IMG/VR virus record: IMGVR_UViG_3300010297_000089
Coordinates: 1 to 23,002 of that record
DNA from: a virus
DNA length: 23,002 nt
Direction: 5' to 3' (one strand)
Part shown: one piece after another, positions 9,699-18,976 of the stretch
Layout: the number at the start of each line of letters is the position of its first letter
Numbering within the stretch: the stretch's first letter is position 1
The notes under the pieces: generated by a model
The model's input: only the letters and a program-made list of their open reading frames with translations
Told to the model about the DNA's origin: nothing
Databases searched by the model: none
Position numbers and translations under genes: made by a program

Positions 9699-11291
9699 AT
9701 GTCCGCAATTGTAACAGATCAATTTAGAATACTGAACGCCTCCAATTTCGTAAATTCCATTGAAACTGGCAGTGATTCATATTATGTCTTTGTAGGACTT
9801 CCAAACCCTCAGTCGAATGATGGTCCTGGAAGAAATGAAAACTGGGATAGACTTGATATCCCGGACCCCAATTTGGCAGTTGTTCCAAATCCTGTTGATA
9901 ATTTCTCATATCTAGATCATTATGGGCAGATGTCATTATTTGGTAAAAAGATAACTGGATCTACAATAAGAAGAGCTGTAAGAAGAATTGATTGGACGCA
10001 GGGAACTAGATATGAAATGTATCGACATGACTATAGTGTTATAAATCCTTCCCCAAACTCCAATAGTAATAGATTATATGATACCAATTACTATGTGATG
10101 AATTCTCAATACCAAGTATACATCTGTATAGATAATGGATCTTCTGGAATTAATACAAATGGCAACCAATCAAAGGATGAACCAGTATTTACAGATTTAG
10201 AACCATCAAGAGCAGGGGAAAGTGATGATGGATATCTTTGGAAATATTTGTATACCGTTACTCCTAGCGACATTGTAAAATTTGATTCAACTGAATATAT
10301 CACCATTCCAAGTCAATGGGAAACATCTACAAACCCCCAAATTGTCTCTGTGAGAGAAAATGGAGATTCTTCTATAAACGAAAATCAAATTAAAAAAGTT
10401 TATATTGAAAATACCGGAAAAAATTATTCTTCAGGAGAAGTTGATATTTTAGGTGATGGAACTGGTGGAAGAGTTTTTATAGATGTTAATGAAAATGGAG
10501 AAATTACAACTGCTTTGGTAACTTCTGGTGGATCTGGATATAGTTATGGTATAGTTGACCTTGGACCTTTACAACCTTCAGGAAGTTTACCATATCCGGC
10601 AAACTTAATTCCAATTATCCCACCATCTAGAGGTCATGGATATGATATTTATAGGGAACTGGGAGCGGATAAACTTTTAATTTATACTAGATTTGATGAT
10701 TCTACCAAAGATTTCCCAGTTGATACAAAATTTTCTCAAATTGGTATTGTAAAAAATCCAACTAAATTTATTTCAACGGAAACTTTTGTTGAAAGTCAGT
10801 TTTCAAGTTTGTATGCACTAAAAGTTACTCCAACGTCTAACAATATACCAGAAATTGGTGAAAAAGTCTCACAAGATACTGATGGTACTGGAAATAGAAT
10901 TGCCGTTGGATATGTCGCATCATATGATACTGAAACTAAAGTTTTAAAATATTTTAAAGATAGATCTTTATATTATAATCCATCATCCTATGATACTAGG
11001 GATTATTTTGATGTCTCCGTAAAGGCGAATGCTACTATAGATTTTGTTTATACTGGAGGATCAATATCTACTCCTAGTGGATTTACGGCATCTATAGATA
11101 ATTTTAGTGGGATTTCAACAGTTCCAACAAATAGTACAAAAATAGTAAACTTAGGAACTGAATTTCAAAATGGTGTATCTCTACCAGAGATAAATAAAGA
11201 ATCGGGGGATATTATTTACATCGATAATAGACCTTTAATTTCTAGAAATCTTAGGCAAAAAGAAGACGTTAAAATTATCCTGGAATTTTAA
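9699..11291 (+). CDS. gp8: gp8-like baseplate wedge protein
   Basis: This is a 530-residue protein homologous to T4 gp8, a baseplate wedge subunit that acts in the tail baseplate with gp6, gp7, gp10, gp11, gp25 and gp53. Visible matches to T4 gp8 are the N-terminus (AIVTDQFR against T4 AIVTSKFR), the central DDGYLWKYLY ... EYITIP stretch (T4 GDGYVWEYLF ... EYIVVP), QIGIVKNP (T4 ISIITNP) and the C-terminus IIYIDNRPLI ... IILEF (T4 MIYMENRPPI ... ILFTF). T4 gp8 has 334 residues. The extra length lies mainly at about residues 230-290, which contain two G-x-x-Y/G-S-G-Y repeats, and between about 355 and 500. ATG at 9699 is chosen because the protein starts in register with T4 gp8. No clear Shine-Dalgarno sequence is visible. 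It lies 22 bases after the giant gene and 3 bases before the DUF4815 gene. Confidence 0.93.
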   Translation: MSAIVTDQFRILNASNFVNSIETGSDSYYVFVGLPNPQSNDGPGRNENWDRLDIPDPNLAVVPNPVDNFSYLDHYGQMSLFGKKITGSTIRRAVRRIDWTQGTRYEMYRHDYSVINPSPNSNSNRLYDTNYYVMNSQYQVYICIDNGSSGINTNGNQSKDEPVFTDLEPSRAGESDDGYLWKYLYTVTPSDIVKFDSTEYITIPSQWETSTNPQIVSVRENGDSSINENQIKKVYIENTGKNYSSGEVDILGDGTGGRVFIDVNENGEITTALVTSGGSGYSYGIVDLGPLQPSGSLPYPANLIPIIPPSRGHGYDIYRELGADKLLIYTRFDDSTKDFPVDTKFSQIGIVKNPTKFISTETFVESQFSSLYALKVTPTSNNIPEIGEKVSQDTDGTGNRIAVGYVASYDTETKVLKYFKDRSLYYNPSSYDTRDYFDVSVKANATIDFVYTGGSISTPSGFTASIDNFSGISTVPTNSTKIVNLGTEFQNGVSLPEINKESGDIIYIDNRPLISRNLRQKEDVKIILEF

Positions 11292-11294
11292 AAA

Positions 11295-14200
11295 ATGGCC
11301 CAAAAAACAAACCTTAACGTAAGTCCATATTTTGATGATTTTGATTCGGGTAAAGACTTTTATAAAGTTTTATTTAATCCAGGGCGACCTATTCAAACAA
11401 GAGAATTAAATACTCTACAATCAATATTACAAAATCAAATTGAATCGTTTGGAAGTCACATTTTTAAGGAAGGGTCTGTAGTTATTCCTGGGGGAATTAG
11501 TTACGACTCTCGTTTTTATGCAGTAAAATTAAACCCAACTGCTTTTAATATTGATATTTCGATTTATATCAAAAATTTTATAGGGAAAAAAATAAAAGGT
11601 CAAGCATCCGGAATTACAGCATCTATACAACATGTTGAATTTCCTAATGGTGGAGATATTGATTATCTCACAATATATGTAAAATATCAAGAATCTGATA
11701 CTGATTTTGTAGCATCGCAATTTATTGATGGTGAGGGTTTGAGTTGTGTTGAAAATGTAGTTTATGGAAATACTACAATTTCAGCAGGAACTGTATTTGC
11801 GTCGTTGATATCTGAAAATGCCACATCCATAGGATCAGCAGCGTCAGTCAATAGTGGAATTTATTTCGTCAGAGGTACTTTTGCGAGGGTATTAAAGCAG
11901 ACTTTAGTATTAGATTACTATACAAATACACCATCATACAGAGTTGGACTGCAGATAATTGAAGATGTAATTTCTGCGAAAGATGATCCATCTTTATATG
12001 ATAATGCAAAAGGATTTAGTAATTATGCAGCTCCCGGTGCAGATAGATTTAAAATATCTTTGGTTTTAACCAAGAGAGAATTGAGTGATTATTCAAGTGA
12101 TACTGATTTTGTAGAATTATTGCGTGTTAATGATGGATTGGTCCAAAAAATTCAATCAAAAAGTGAATATAGTATTATAAAAGATTATCTGGCTCAGAGA
12201 ACATATGATGAGTCTGGAAATTATTCAGTTACCCCATTTACAGTAACTGTAAATAATTCATTAAATAATAGATTGGGAAATGATGGGTTATATTTTGATA
12301 ATGAACAAACAGATAGTGGAAATGATCCAAATGATGACTTAATGTGTATTAAAGTATCTCCAGGAAAAGCCTATGTAAGGGGATATGATGTTGAAAAAAC
12401 TGGTACAACTATAATAGACGTTGAAAAACCAAGAGATAAAAATTTGGTTTCTGGTATTGGTGTCCCATTTGAAATGGGTAATTTAATTAGAGTTAATAAT
12501 GTTAGTGGATGTCCAACAGAAAGAAGTACGATAGATCTTTATAATAGAAGAATTTTAGACTCAAATTCTGTAAAAATTGGTGATGGTAGAGTATATACTT
12601 TTAATTTGACAGATGCTGCGTATGCTAACGATGCAACATCTTGGGATCTATACTTATATGACATTGAAACATATACAAAATTAACTTTAAATAATAGTTT
12701 ATCAGATTCTCAATTAGTATCTTCGTCTTTTATAAAAGGTAAGAGTAGTGGAGCAACTGGATATACAATTGCATCTGGTGGAGGATCTGCAGAGATTACT
12801 TTAACGCAGGTTTCTGGTTCATTTATTTCTGGTGAACCTATTTTAATTAATGGTGTAGAATTAGATTCTAGAGTAATTAAAAACATTAAAAATTATACCA
12901 TTGAAGATGTTAAATCTGTAATTCAGACAGGATCACCTGCATTTAATGCGGACACAGTTTTAATCGCTGCATCGGCACCTGGATTTAGTAGTCAAGACCA
13001 AATAACTGTAAAGACTGATGGAACAATAACTTCACCCAATAAATTATTTTCTGGTATAAGTACTGATTCTATATTTCAATACTCAATACCAGGTTTTAGT
13101 ACAGTAACTTATAATAGAGTAACTTCGATTTCTGCTGATGGATTATCTCTTAATGTGACTTCAGTACCAACTGTTTTGGGAGTTTGTGTAGGAGATCTTC
13201 CTGCATCAGAGTTGACATCAAGATTCTCTATAGTTTCTCCCAGAATATTAAATTCGGAGAACGCTTATTTATTCACAAAATTACCAAGTAGCGATATTGC
13301 TACTGTTGATTTAGAAAATTCAAATCTAAGTTTTTCAGCACAATCTAATATTAATTCTACAGTATCATCTAATACATTAACAATAACTCCAGCAGATTTT
13401 GATTTACCATCTGGTCTTTCTGACGCTATATTCCAAGCATATGATGAGGAACGATATTCAATTCATTATACTGATGGAACAGTTGAGACACTTACTTCGG
13501 ATGAAGTTAGTGTGTCTGCAAGTAGTGTGGTATTTAGTGGTATAAGCAATAAAACAATACATAAAATTAATGCAACATTTATTAAGGAGGGAATACAAAG
13601 TAGAGTAAAAACTTATTATAAGAGTAGAATACTTGGCGTTTCATTATCAAAATATAAAACTTCCGGATCTGGAATTAGCACCTCCATTGTTGATGGATTA
13701 ACTTATAATCCATATTACGGATTAAGAGTTCAAGATGAAGAAATATCATTAAATTATCCCGATGTTTCAAAAGTAGTTGCAATCTACGAATCTTTGGATG
13801 AAAATCCTCCTGTATTTGATATACTCAATTTTTCAGCATCTGATAATGTTTCAGTAAATACTGTAGTTGGAGAAAATATTATAGGTACTGATAGCAATAC
13901 ATTAGCTAGAATTGTTAGAAAACCCAATGGATCGCCAAACAGTCTTGAAATAGTATATTTAAATGCAAATAGATTTTCAACTACTGAAATTGTTAAATTT
14001 GAAGAATCAAATATTGAAACAGAAATAGATTTTATAGTTCCAGGAAAATATAAAGATGTAACAAATGCATTTAGACTTGATAAGGGTCAAAGAGATCAAT
14101 ATTATGATTATTCAAGAATAGTAAGAAATAGAGGTGAATCTGAACCTGGTAGAAAATTATCTGTTGTTTTTGACCACTATTTAATTCCCGAAAGTGATAA

Positions 14201-17200
14201 TGGGGATGCATTCACAGTCTATAGTTATAGTAAAAATAGATTTTTAAGGGATGTCCCATATATTGGGTCAGATCAAGTAAGAGCATCAGATACTTTAGAT
14301 TTTAGACCAAGAGTTTCCAATTTCACCGGATCGTCAACTTCTCCTTTTGTTTTCTCGTCTAGAAATTTTGCAACATCTCCAAGGACAATTCTAAAACCAA
14401 ATGAATCTTCTGTTATATCTTATGAGCATTATTTACCAAGAGTTGATAAATTATATCTTGATAAATTTGGTGGATTAATTGTAGAAAAGGGAATTTCATC
14501 AATAGAACCAAAAGAACCTCTTAAAGATGATACAGTATTAGAAATAGCATCAATTTATTTACCACCATATCTTTATAGTCCAAAAGATGCAAAAATAACT
14601 ACAATTGAAAACAGAAGATATACTATGAGGGATATTGGTAAAATAGAAAATAGGGTAGAGAATTTAGAAAAAGTTACTTCATTATCTCTCTTAGAATTAA
14701 ATACCCAATCTTTACAGATTCGTGATGCTGATGGATTTAATAGGTTTAAAACCGGTTTTTTTGTAGATGATTTTAGGACCACCAATTTTATTGATTTAAA
14801 TCTGTCTCTATCAGAAGTAAATAGAACTACAAATCAGTTAACACCTCTAATTTCTAGAAATAGTTTAGAGAGTCAACTTGTACCAGCATCTAATATATCT
14901 TCATCTACTCTAGATAGGAGATCAAATTATAAATTATTAGATGATAGAGTTCAAAAAACTGGTAGATTAGTAACATTAAAATACACAGAAGTTGATTGGA
15001 TTGAGCAACCATTTGCAACAAGAGTTGAAAATGTAAACCCATTCCATGTTATTGACTACTCTGGGCAAATATCTCTAACGCCAACAAGAGATACGTGGAT
15101 TAGAACGGTTCAACTTCCATCTAGAGTTTTGTCTCATAATAATACATTAAACTTACAGATAAGAACTGAAACCAATAGGGTTAGACTTAATAACGTGGAC
15201 AATAGATCCAGTGCAGGAGGTGGAACTGGACTAAACGGTAGAACAGTTACGGTTGCAGATACATTTACAACTTTAAGTAGTAATACTACAACAGAAAATA
15301 GAACTACAAGATCTAGTGATACAAGCACATCAGAAACAGAAGAAACTGCATTTGTTACTCAAGAAAATGAAACTTTCTTAAGATCGAGAAATACTGAATT
15401 TGTGGCAACTAATTTAAAACCACACACACGGTTCTATCAATTTTTTGATGGTAATGGTTCTGTCGATTTTGTTCCAAAATTAATTGAGATATCTACTGAC
15501 ATTGATCTTACTAATGATGGATCTGTGGGTTCTTTTGAAATTGGGGAAACTGTTTTTGGGTATTTTAACTTAGAAAATGTTTTAAGATTTAGAGTCGCAC
15601 AACCAAATCATAAATTTGGACCATTTGACGATCCATCGGATACTTATGATGTTAATCCATACAATAGAGATGAATCTCTCCCAACACTCTATAGTCCATC
15701 AACAAAAGTTTTGAATGTAGATACATTTTCTCTTGCGGAAGCGATTGATGGAAGATATATTGGATATGTTTTACCACAAATGGTTTTAATTGGATCTACA
15801 AGTGGTGCCATTGCATATGTAAAGTCTACAAGACTTGTTTCTGATAATTACGGGGACTTGATAGGATCATTCTTTATCAGGGATCCTAATACAACTCCAC
15901 CCCCATCGGTTAGAATTACAACGGGAAATAAGACATTTAAACTTTCTTCAAGTTCTACCAATGAACCTGCAAGATTAGGATCTACTGATCTATCTTCTGC
16001 TCAAGCAAATTATCTTGCAGAAGGTACCGTACAAATGTACCAAGATATTATTAGAAGAAATACAATTACTGCTAATTTAGATCATTTTGAAACTATTAAC
16101 ACAACCACTATTACAGCTACAACACAAACAGCAGTATCCCAGTTTAATCTTCCACCTGAGGAGATTAATTTTATTACAAATATTACAAATAATGTGACTA
16201 ATGTGACTAATGTGACCAATAATAATGTTACTAATTTAATTCAACAACAAGCGCAAAGAGTTGATCCATTAGCACAAACATTTGTTGTTGGTACTGGCAT
16301 AGATGCTCCTTCACAACAAGTATTCACTGAAGATGTAAATGGGGTATTTCTTACTGCAGTGGATATTTATTTTGCGAAGAAAGATTCTGGAAATAATCCA
16401 GTTACTGTGCAAATACGTACAGTTGAACTTGGTACACCAACACTGACTCTTTTAGGAAATTCTGTAACATTAAGACCAAGCCAGGTTAATATTTCTACTG
16501 ATGGCACAGTTCCAACTAAATTTACATTTGATTCACCTATATTCTTACCTCCAGGTCTTGAATATGCGGTTGTAATACTTGCACCAGAGTCTGATCAATA
16601 TGAGGTGTGGATCGCAGAGATGGGAGAAAAAACTATCAATACTGCTACTTTACCTGATGCAGAATCTGTTAGATACACAACTCAATTTGCGATTGGAAGT
16701 TTATTCAAGTCTCAAAATGGATCAGTGTGGTCTTCTAGTCAGTATCAGGATCTGAAATTCAAATTACATAAAGCAGTCTTTACAGAATCGAGCGGTGTGG
16801 TATTCTTTGAAAATCCAGATTTAAACATTGGCAATAGTTATACGAAAAAACTTATTAATAACCCAATTACAACATATCCTAGAAAATTAAGAGTTGGAGT
16901 AACTACTATTACAGATTCTGGACTGATAAGTGAATTATCATCTGGTAGAAAAATTAGTGAAAATTATAAAACTTATAATTTTGGTTATATAGTAGGAACG
17001 GGTTCTTCGGTATCTTCAGTTGAAGTTACAGATGCTGGAAGAAATTATGTAACAGATTCTCAAGTTTCAACTTATAATATTACTGGCAAAGGGTCTGGTT
17101 TGACATTAAATATTACTGCTTCTGGTGGACAGATTGCTGGTACTCCAACTATTGTTAATTATGGAAATGGATATGCAGTCGGAGATGTTGTTGGTATTGT

Positions 17201-18776
17201 AACATCTTCGGTTTCATCAAATACTGGTGAAAATGCAAGAATTACCATAACTGGAAATAATAACTCTATAGATACATTATATCTAACAAACGTTCAAGGT
17301 GATTCTTTTGTTAATGGTTCTAAATTGGTTTATTATAATGATTCCAATGTCAGAGTTTCTTTAGCCAATACTTATATTAGGGGGGCATCTGTAGAAGAAG
17401 GTGGTATTTATAGTGGACATCATATAAAAGTAGATCATTTTGATCATGGAATGTATGCAAGTAACAATAAAGTAACCTTATCTGATGTTTCATCTAATAT
17501 AGCACCCGTTTTATTGTCTTCCAGTATGACTACATCGGATGTAGAAGTAAATGTTTCTATTGCAGATACTTCGGCATTTGGAATGTTTGAAGGTGTTCCA
17601 GTGAGTGCTCTTAACCCAGGGTATTTAAAAATTAATAATGAAATTCTCCAGTATACTAATGTAGAACCAGGATTACTATCTGGAGTAACAAGGGGGCAAG
17701 ATAATACGGTTGCTTTCCCACATAGTGTAAATTCTTCAGTTTATAAGTATGAAGTTAATGGAATATCTTTAAGGAGAATCAACACAACTCATGATATAAG
17801 TTCTATTGGAATGGATATTGATAGTTATCATTTAGAATTAGATCTTCAATCTAACGGTCCAGATAGACGTTATGACGGACTTATTGATGGATTTGGTGGA
17901 AATTATCCAAAAACATCATTTAATTTGGAATCATCGGTTGGAGGAAGATCTGCATATGGAACACAAAACATAATTTATAATTCTGTAATACCGGTATATC
18001 AAGTTCTAAATCCAGGATCATCAACTAACTTTAGTGCTCAAATTAGAACTGTTAGTGGTACGAGTGTTGATGGAACCGAACTATCTTTTGTTGATAAAGG
18101 ATATGAAAATGTATTATTAAATGCAGAGAATGCTCTTAATTCTACAAGAATTGTATGTTCAAAAACTAATGAGTCAACACACTTAACTGGAATACCAAAT
18201 AATAAATCATTTATAACGGCAATCACGTTAAATACCAGAAATGCTTTCCTTTCTCCAATGATTTTCTTGAATACTGCATTTACTGAATTTGTTTCTGCAA
18301 GACTGAATAAACCAGTTGCAGATTATATTAATAATGGGAGAGTTAATTCAATTAATGATGATCCCCATGCTGCGATATACGTTTCAAATACAATTAGACT
18401 ATCTCAACCATCAAACACATTAAAATTATTCCTATCAGCATATAGAAATTCATCTTCTGATATTAGAGTTTTATATAGTTTGGTGAGACCAGATTCTAGT
18501 GAGGTGAAACAATCTTTTGAACTATTCCCAGGATATAGGAATTTAACTATTGATAGCAATCAAGATGGTTATTTGGATGTTGTTGATACATCCAAAAACA
18601 GTGGTTTGCCAGATGTATTTGTTCCTTCAAGTTTGGAAAATGAATTTTTAGAATATCAGTATACTGCACCAAATGTTGGACCATTTATTGGATTTAAAAT
18701 CAAAATTATAATGTCTGGTTCCGATCAGGCAAATTATCCAAGAATTAAAGATTTAAGAACAATTGCTTTAGCGTGA
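11295..18776 (+). CDS. Large DUF4815-type virion structural protein
   Basis: A 2493-residue protein. The N-terminus (NLNVSPYFDDFD ... PGRPIQTRELNTLQ ... SYDSRFYAVKL) and SPGKAYVRGYDVEKTG at about residues 356-371 are typical of the DUF4815 family of phage structural proteins. Further segments familiar from large structural proteins of marine T4-like phages are YTMRDIGKIENRVENLE near residue 1108, a probable short coiled coil; EQPFATRVENVNPF near 1236; FYQFFDGNGSVDF near 1380; DPLAQTFVV near 1655; and PRIKDLRTIALA at the end. A Ser/Thr/Asn/Glu-rich linker lies at about 1325-1370, and an Asn-Val-Thr repeat at about 1622-1650. SGA-type modules, one G-x-G-Y segment and one VTRG ... H module are present. 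It occupies the position of T4 genes 9-12 and wac, so a role in the baseplate periphery or in fibre attachment is likely but inferred. The ATG at 11295 follows gp8 by 3 bases. Confidence 0.85.
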   Translation: MAQKTNLNVSPYFDDFDSGKDFYKVLFNPGRPIQTRELNTLQSILQNQIESFGSHIFKEGSVVIPGGISYDSRFYAVKLNPTAFNIDISIYIKNFIGKKIKGQASGITASIQHVEFPNGGDIDYLTIYVKYQESDTDFVASQFIDGEGLSCVENVVYGNTTISAGTVFASLISENATSIGSAASVNSGIYFVRGTFARVLKQTLVLDYYTNTPSYRVGLQIIEDVISAKDDPSLYDNAKGFSNYAAPGADRFKISLVLTKRELSDYSSDTDFVELLRVNDGLVQKIQSKSEYSIIKDYLAQRTYDESGNYSVTPFTVTVNNSLNNRLGNDGLYFDNEQTDSGNDPNDDLMCIKVSPGKAYVRGYDVEKTGTTIIDVEKPRDKNLVSGIGVPFEMGNLIRVNNVSGCPTERSTIDLYNRRILDSNSVKIGDGRVYTFNLTDAAYANDATSWDLYLYDIETYTKLTLNNSLSDSQLVSSSFIKGKSSGATGYTIASGGGSAEITLTQVSGSFISGEPILINGVELDSRVIKNIKNYTIEDVKSVIQTGSPAFNADTVLIAASAPGFSSQDQITVKTDGTITSPNKLFSGISTDSIFQYSIPGFSTVTYNRVTSISADGLSLNVTSVPTVLGVCVGDLPASELTSRFSIVSPRILNSENAYLFTKLPSSDIATVDLENSNLSFSAQSNINSTVSSNTLTITPADFDLPSGLSDAIFQAYDEERYSIHYTDGTVETLTSDEVSVSASSVVFSGISNKTIHKINATFIKEGIQSRVKTYYKSRILGVSLSKYKTSGSGISTSIVDGLTYNPYYGLRVQDEEISLNYPDVSKVVAIYESLDENPPVFDILNFSASDNVSVNTVVGENIIGTDSNTLARIVRKPNGSPNSLEIVYLNANRFSTTEIVKFEESNIETEIDFIVPGKYKDVTNAFRLDKGQRDQYYDYSRIVRNRGESEPGRKLSVVFDHYLIPESDNGDAFTVYSYSKNRFLRDVPYIGSDQVRASDTLDFRPRVSNFTGSSTSPFVFSSRNFATSPRTILKPNESSVISYEHYLPRVDKLYLDKFGGLIVEKGISSIEPKEPLKDDTVLEIASIYLPPYLYSPKDAKITTIENRRYTMRDIGKIENRVENLEKVTSLSLLELNTQSLQIRDADGFNRFKTGFFVDDFRTTNFIDLNLSLSEVNRTTNQLTPLISRNSLESQLVPASNISSSTLDRRSNYKLLDDRVQKTGRLVTLKYTEVDWIEQPFATRVENVNPFHVIDYSGQISLTPTRDTWIRTVQLPSRVLSHNNTLNLQIRTETNRVRLNNVDNRSSAGGGTGLNGRTVTVADTFTTLSSNTTTENRTTRSSDTSTSETEETAFVTQENETFLRSRNTEFVATNLKPHTRFYQFFDGNGSVDFVPKLIEISTDIDLTNDGSVGSFEIGETVFGYFNLENVLRFRVAQPNHKFGPFDDPSDTYDVNPYNRDESLPTLYSPSTKVLNVDTFSLAEAIDGRYIGYVLPQMVLIGSTSGAIAYVKSTRLVSDNYGDLIGSFFIRDPNTTPPPSVRITTGNKTFKLSSSSTNEPARLGSTDLSSAQANYLAEGTVQMYQDIIRRNTITANLDHFETINTTTITATTQTAVSQFNLPPEEINFITNITNNVTNVTNVTNNNVTNLIQQQAQRVDPLAQTFVVGTGIDAPSQQVFTEDVNGVFLTAVDIYFAKKDSGNNPVTVQIRTVELGTPTLTLLGNSVTLRPSQVNISTDGTVPTKFTFDSPIFLPPGLEYAVVILAPESDQYEVWIAEMGEKTINTATLPDAESVRYTTQFAIGSLFKSQNGSVWSSSQYQDLKFKLHKAVFTESSGVVFFENPDLNIGNSYTKKLINNPITTYPRKLRVGVTTITDSGLISELSSGRKISENYKTYNFGYIVGTGSSVSSVEVTDAGRNYVTDSQVSTYNITGKGSGLTLNITASGGQIAGTPTIVNYGNGYAVGDVVGIVTSSVSSNTGENARITITGNNNSIDTLYLTNVQGDSFVNGSKLVYYNDSNVRVSLANTYIRGASVEEGGIYSGHHIKVDHFDHGMYASNNKVTLSDVSSNIAPVLLSSSMTTSDVEVNVSIADTSAFGMFEGVPVSALNPGYLKINNEILQYTNVEPGLLSGVTRGQDNTVAFPHSVNSSVYKYEVNGISLRRINTTHDISSIGMDIDSYHLELDLQSNGPDRRYDGLIDGFGGNYPKTSFNLESSVGGRSAYGTQNIIYNSVIPVYQVLNPGSSTNFSAQIRTVSGTSVDGTELSFVDKGYENVLLNAENALNSTRIVCSKTNESTHLTGIPNNKSFITAITLNTRNAFLSPMIFLNTAFTEFVSARLNKPVADYINNGRVNSINDDPHAAIYVSNTIRLSQPSNTLKLFLSAYRNSSSDIRVLYSLVRPDSSEVKQSFELFPGYRNLTIDSNQDGYLDVVDTSKNSGLPDVFVPSSLENEFLEYQYTAPNVGPFIGFKIKIIMSGSDQANYPRIKDLRTIALA
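15260..15405 (+). other. Low-complexity Ser/Thr/Asn/Glu linker in the DUF4815 protein
   Basis: About 46 codons dominated by Thr, Ser, Asn, Glu and Arg (for example SSNTTTENRTTRSSDTSTSE) with few hydrophobic residues. The segment falls between two better-conserved parts of the protein, so it is probably a flexible or extended linker. Function is inferred only from composition. Confidence 0.55.
16191..16217 (+). repeat. Tandem 9-bp repeat coding for Asn-Val-Thr triplets
   Basis: Three tandem copies of AATGTGACT (the third ends in ACC) at 16191-16199, 16200-16208 and 16209-16217. A diverged fourth copy, AATGTTACT, follows at 16224-16232 after two extra AAT codons, and related ATT-ACA-AAT triplets precede the array. 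The repeat is in frame and codes for N-V-T units, extending an I-T-N/V-T-N region of about 29 residues with a hydrophobic residue every third position. Confidence 0.85.
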
Positions 18777-18976
18777 TGATACCAGTAAAAGGATTTTCAA
18801 ATTTATATCGTGATGAAAATACAGGAGCAATTATTAATTGTGACAGTGTTGAATATGAACAATACATGAGTACAATTAATAGTAGAATCACACAAAAACA
18901 TGAACTTGAATCAATGAAGAAAGAAATGTCCGAAATTAAAACTTTATTAAAGGAGCTTATTAATGGACTTAAATGA
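18776..18976 (+). CDS. Small conserved phage protein with C-terminal coiled coil
   Basis: A 66-residue protein starting at the ATG whose A is the last base of the preceding TGA stop (TGATG), which indicates translational coupling to the DUF4815 gene. A GTG in the same frame at 18773 would add one Met, but the coupled ATG is more likely. No Shine-Dalgarno sequence precedes it. The N-terminal half (IPVKGFSNLYRDENTGAIIN, then CDSVEYEQY) resembles a small hypothetical protein I recall from marine T4-like phages near gene 13. The C-terminal half, about residues 40-66, is rich in Glu, Lys, Leu and Met in a heptad-like pattern and probably forms a coiled coil. It lies where T4 carries wac (fibritin), itself a coiled-coil protein, but there is no visible sequence relation. 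Function unknown. Confidence 0.8.
   Translation: MIPVKGFSNLYRDENTGAIINCDSVEYEQYMSTINSRITQKHELESMKKEMSEIKTLLKELINGLK
18951..18955 (+). promoter_or_regulatory. Strong Shine-Dalgarno site for the 59-codon gene
   Basis: AGGAG is placed 7 bases before the ATG at 18963, an optimal spacing. It is the clearest ribosome binding site in the window and lies inside the end of the preceding gene. It is a main argument that the short downstream frame is a real gene. Confidence 0.75.

Noticed and set aside
9694-9701. Second late-promoter-like string TATAAATG at the gp8 start codon
   Set aside because: It overlaps the ATG itself, so transcripts would start inside the gene; the exact TATAAATA at 9672 is the better candidate.
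18773-18775. GTG start for the 66-residue protein
   Set aside because: The adjacent ATG overlapping the upstream TGA gives a standard coupled start; the GTG would add only one residue.
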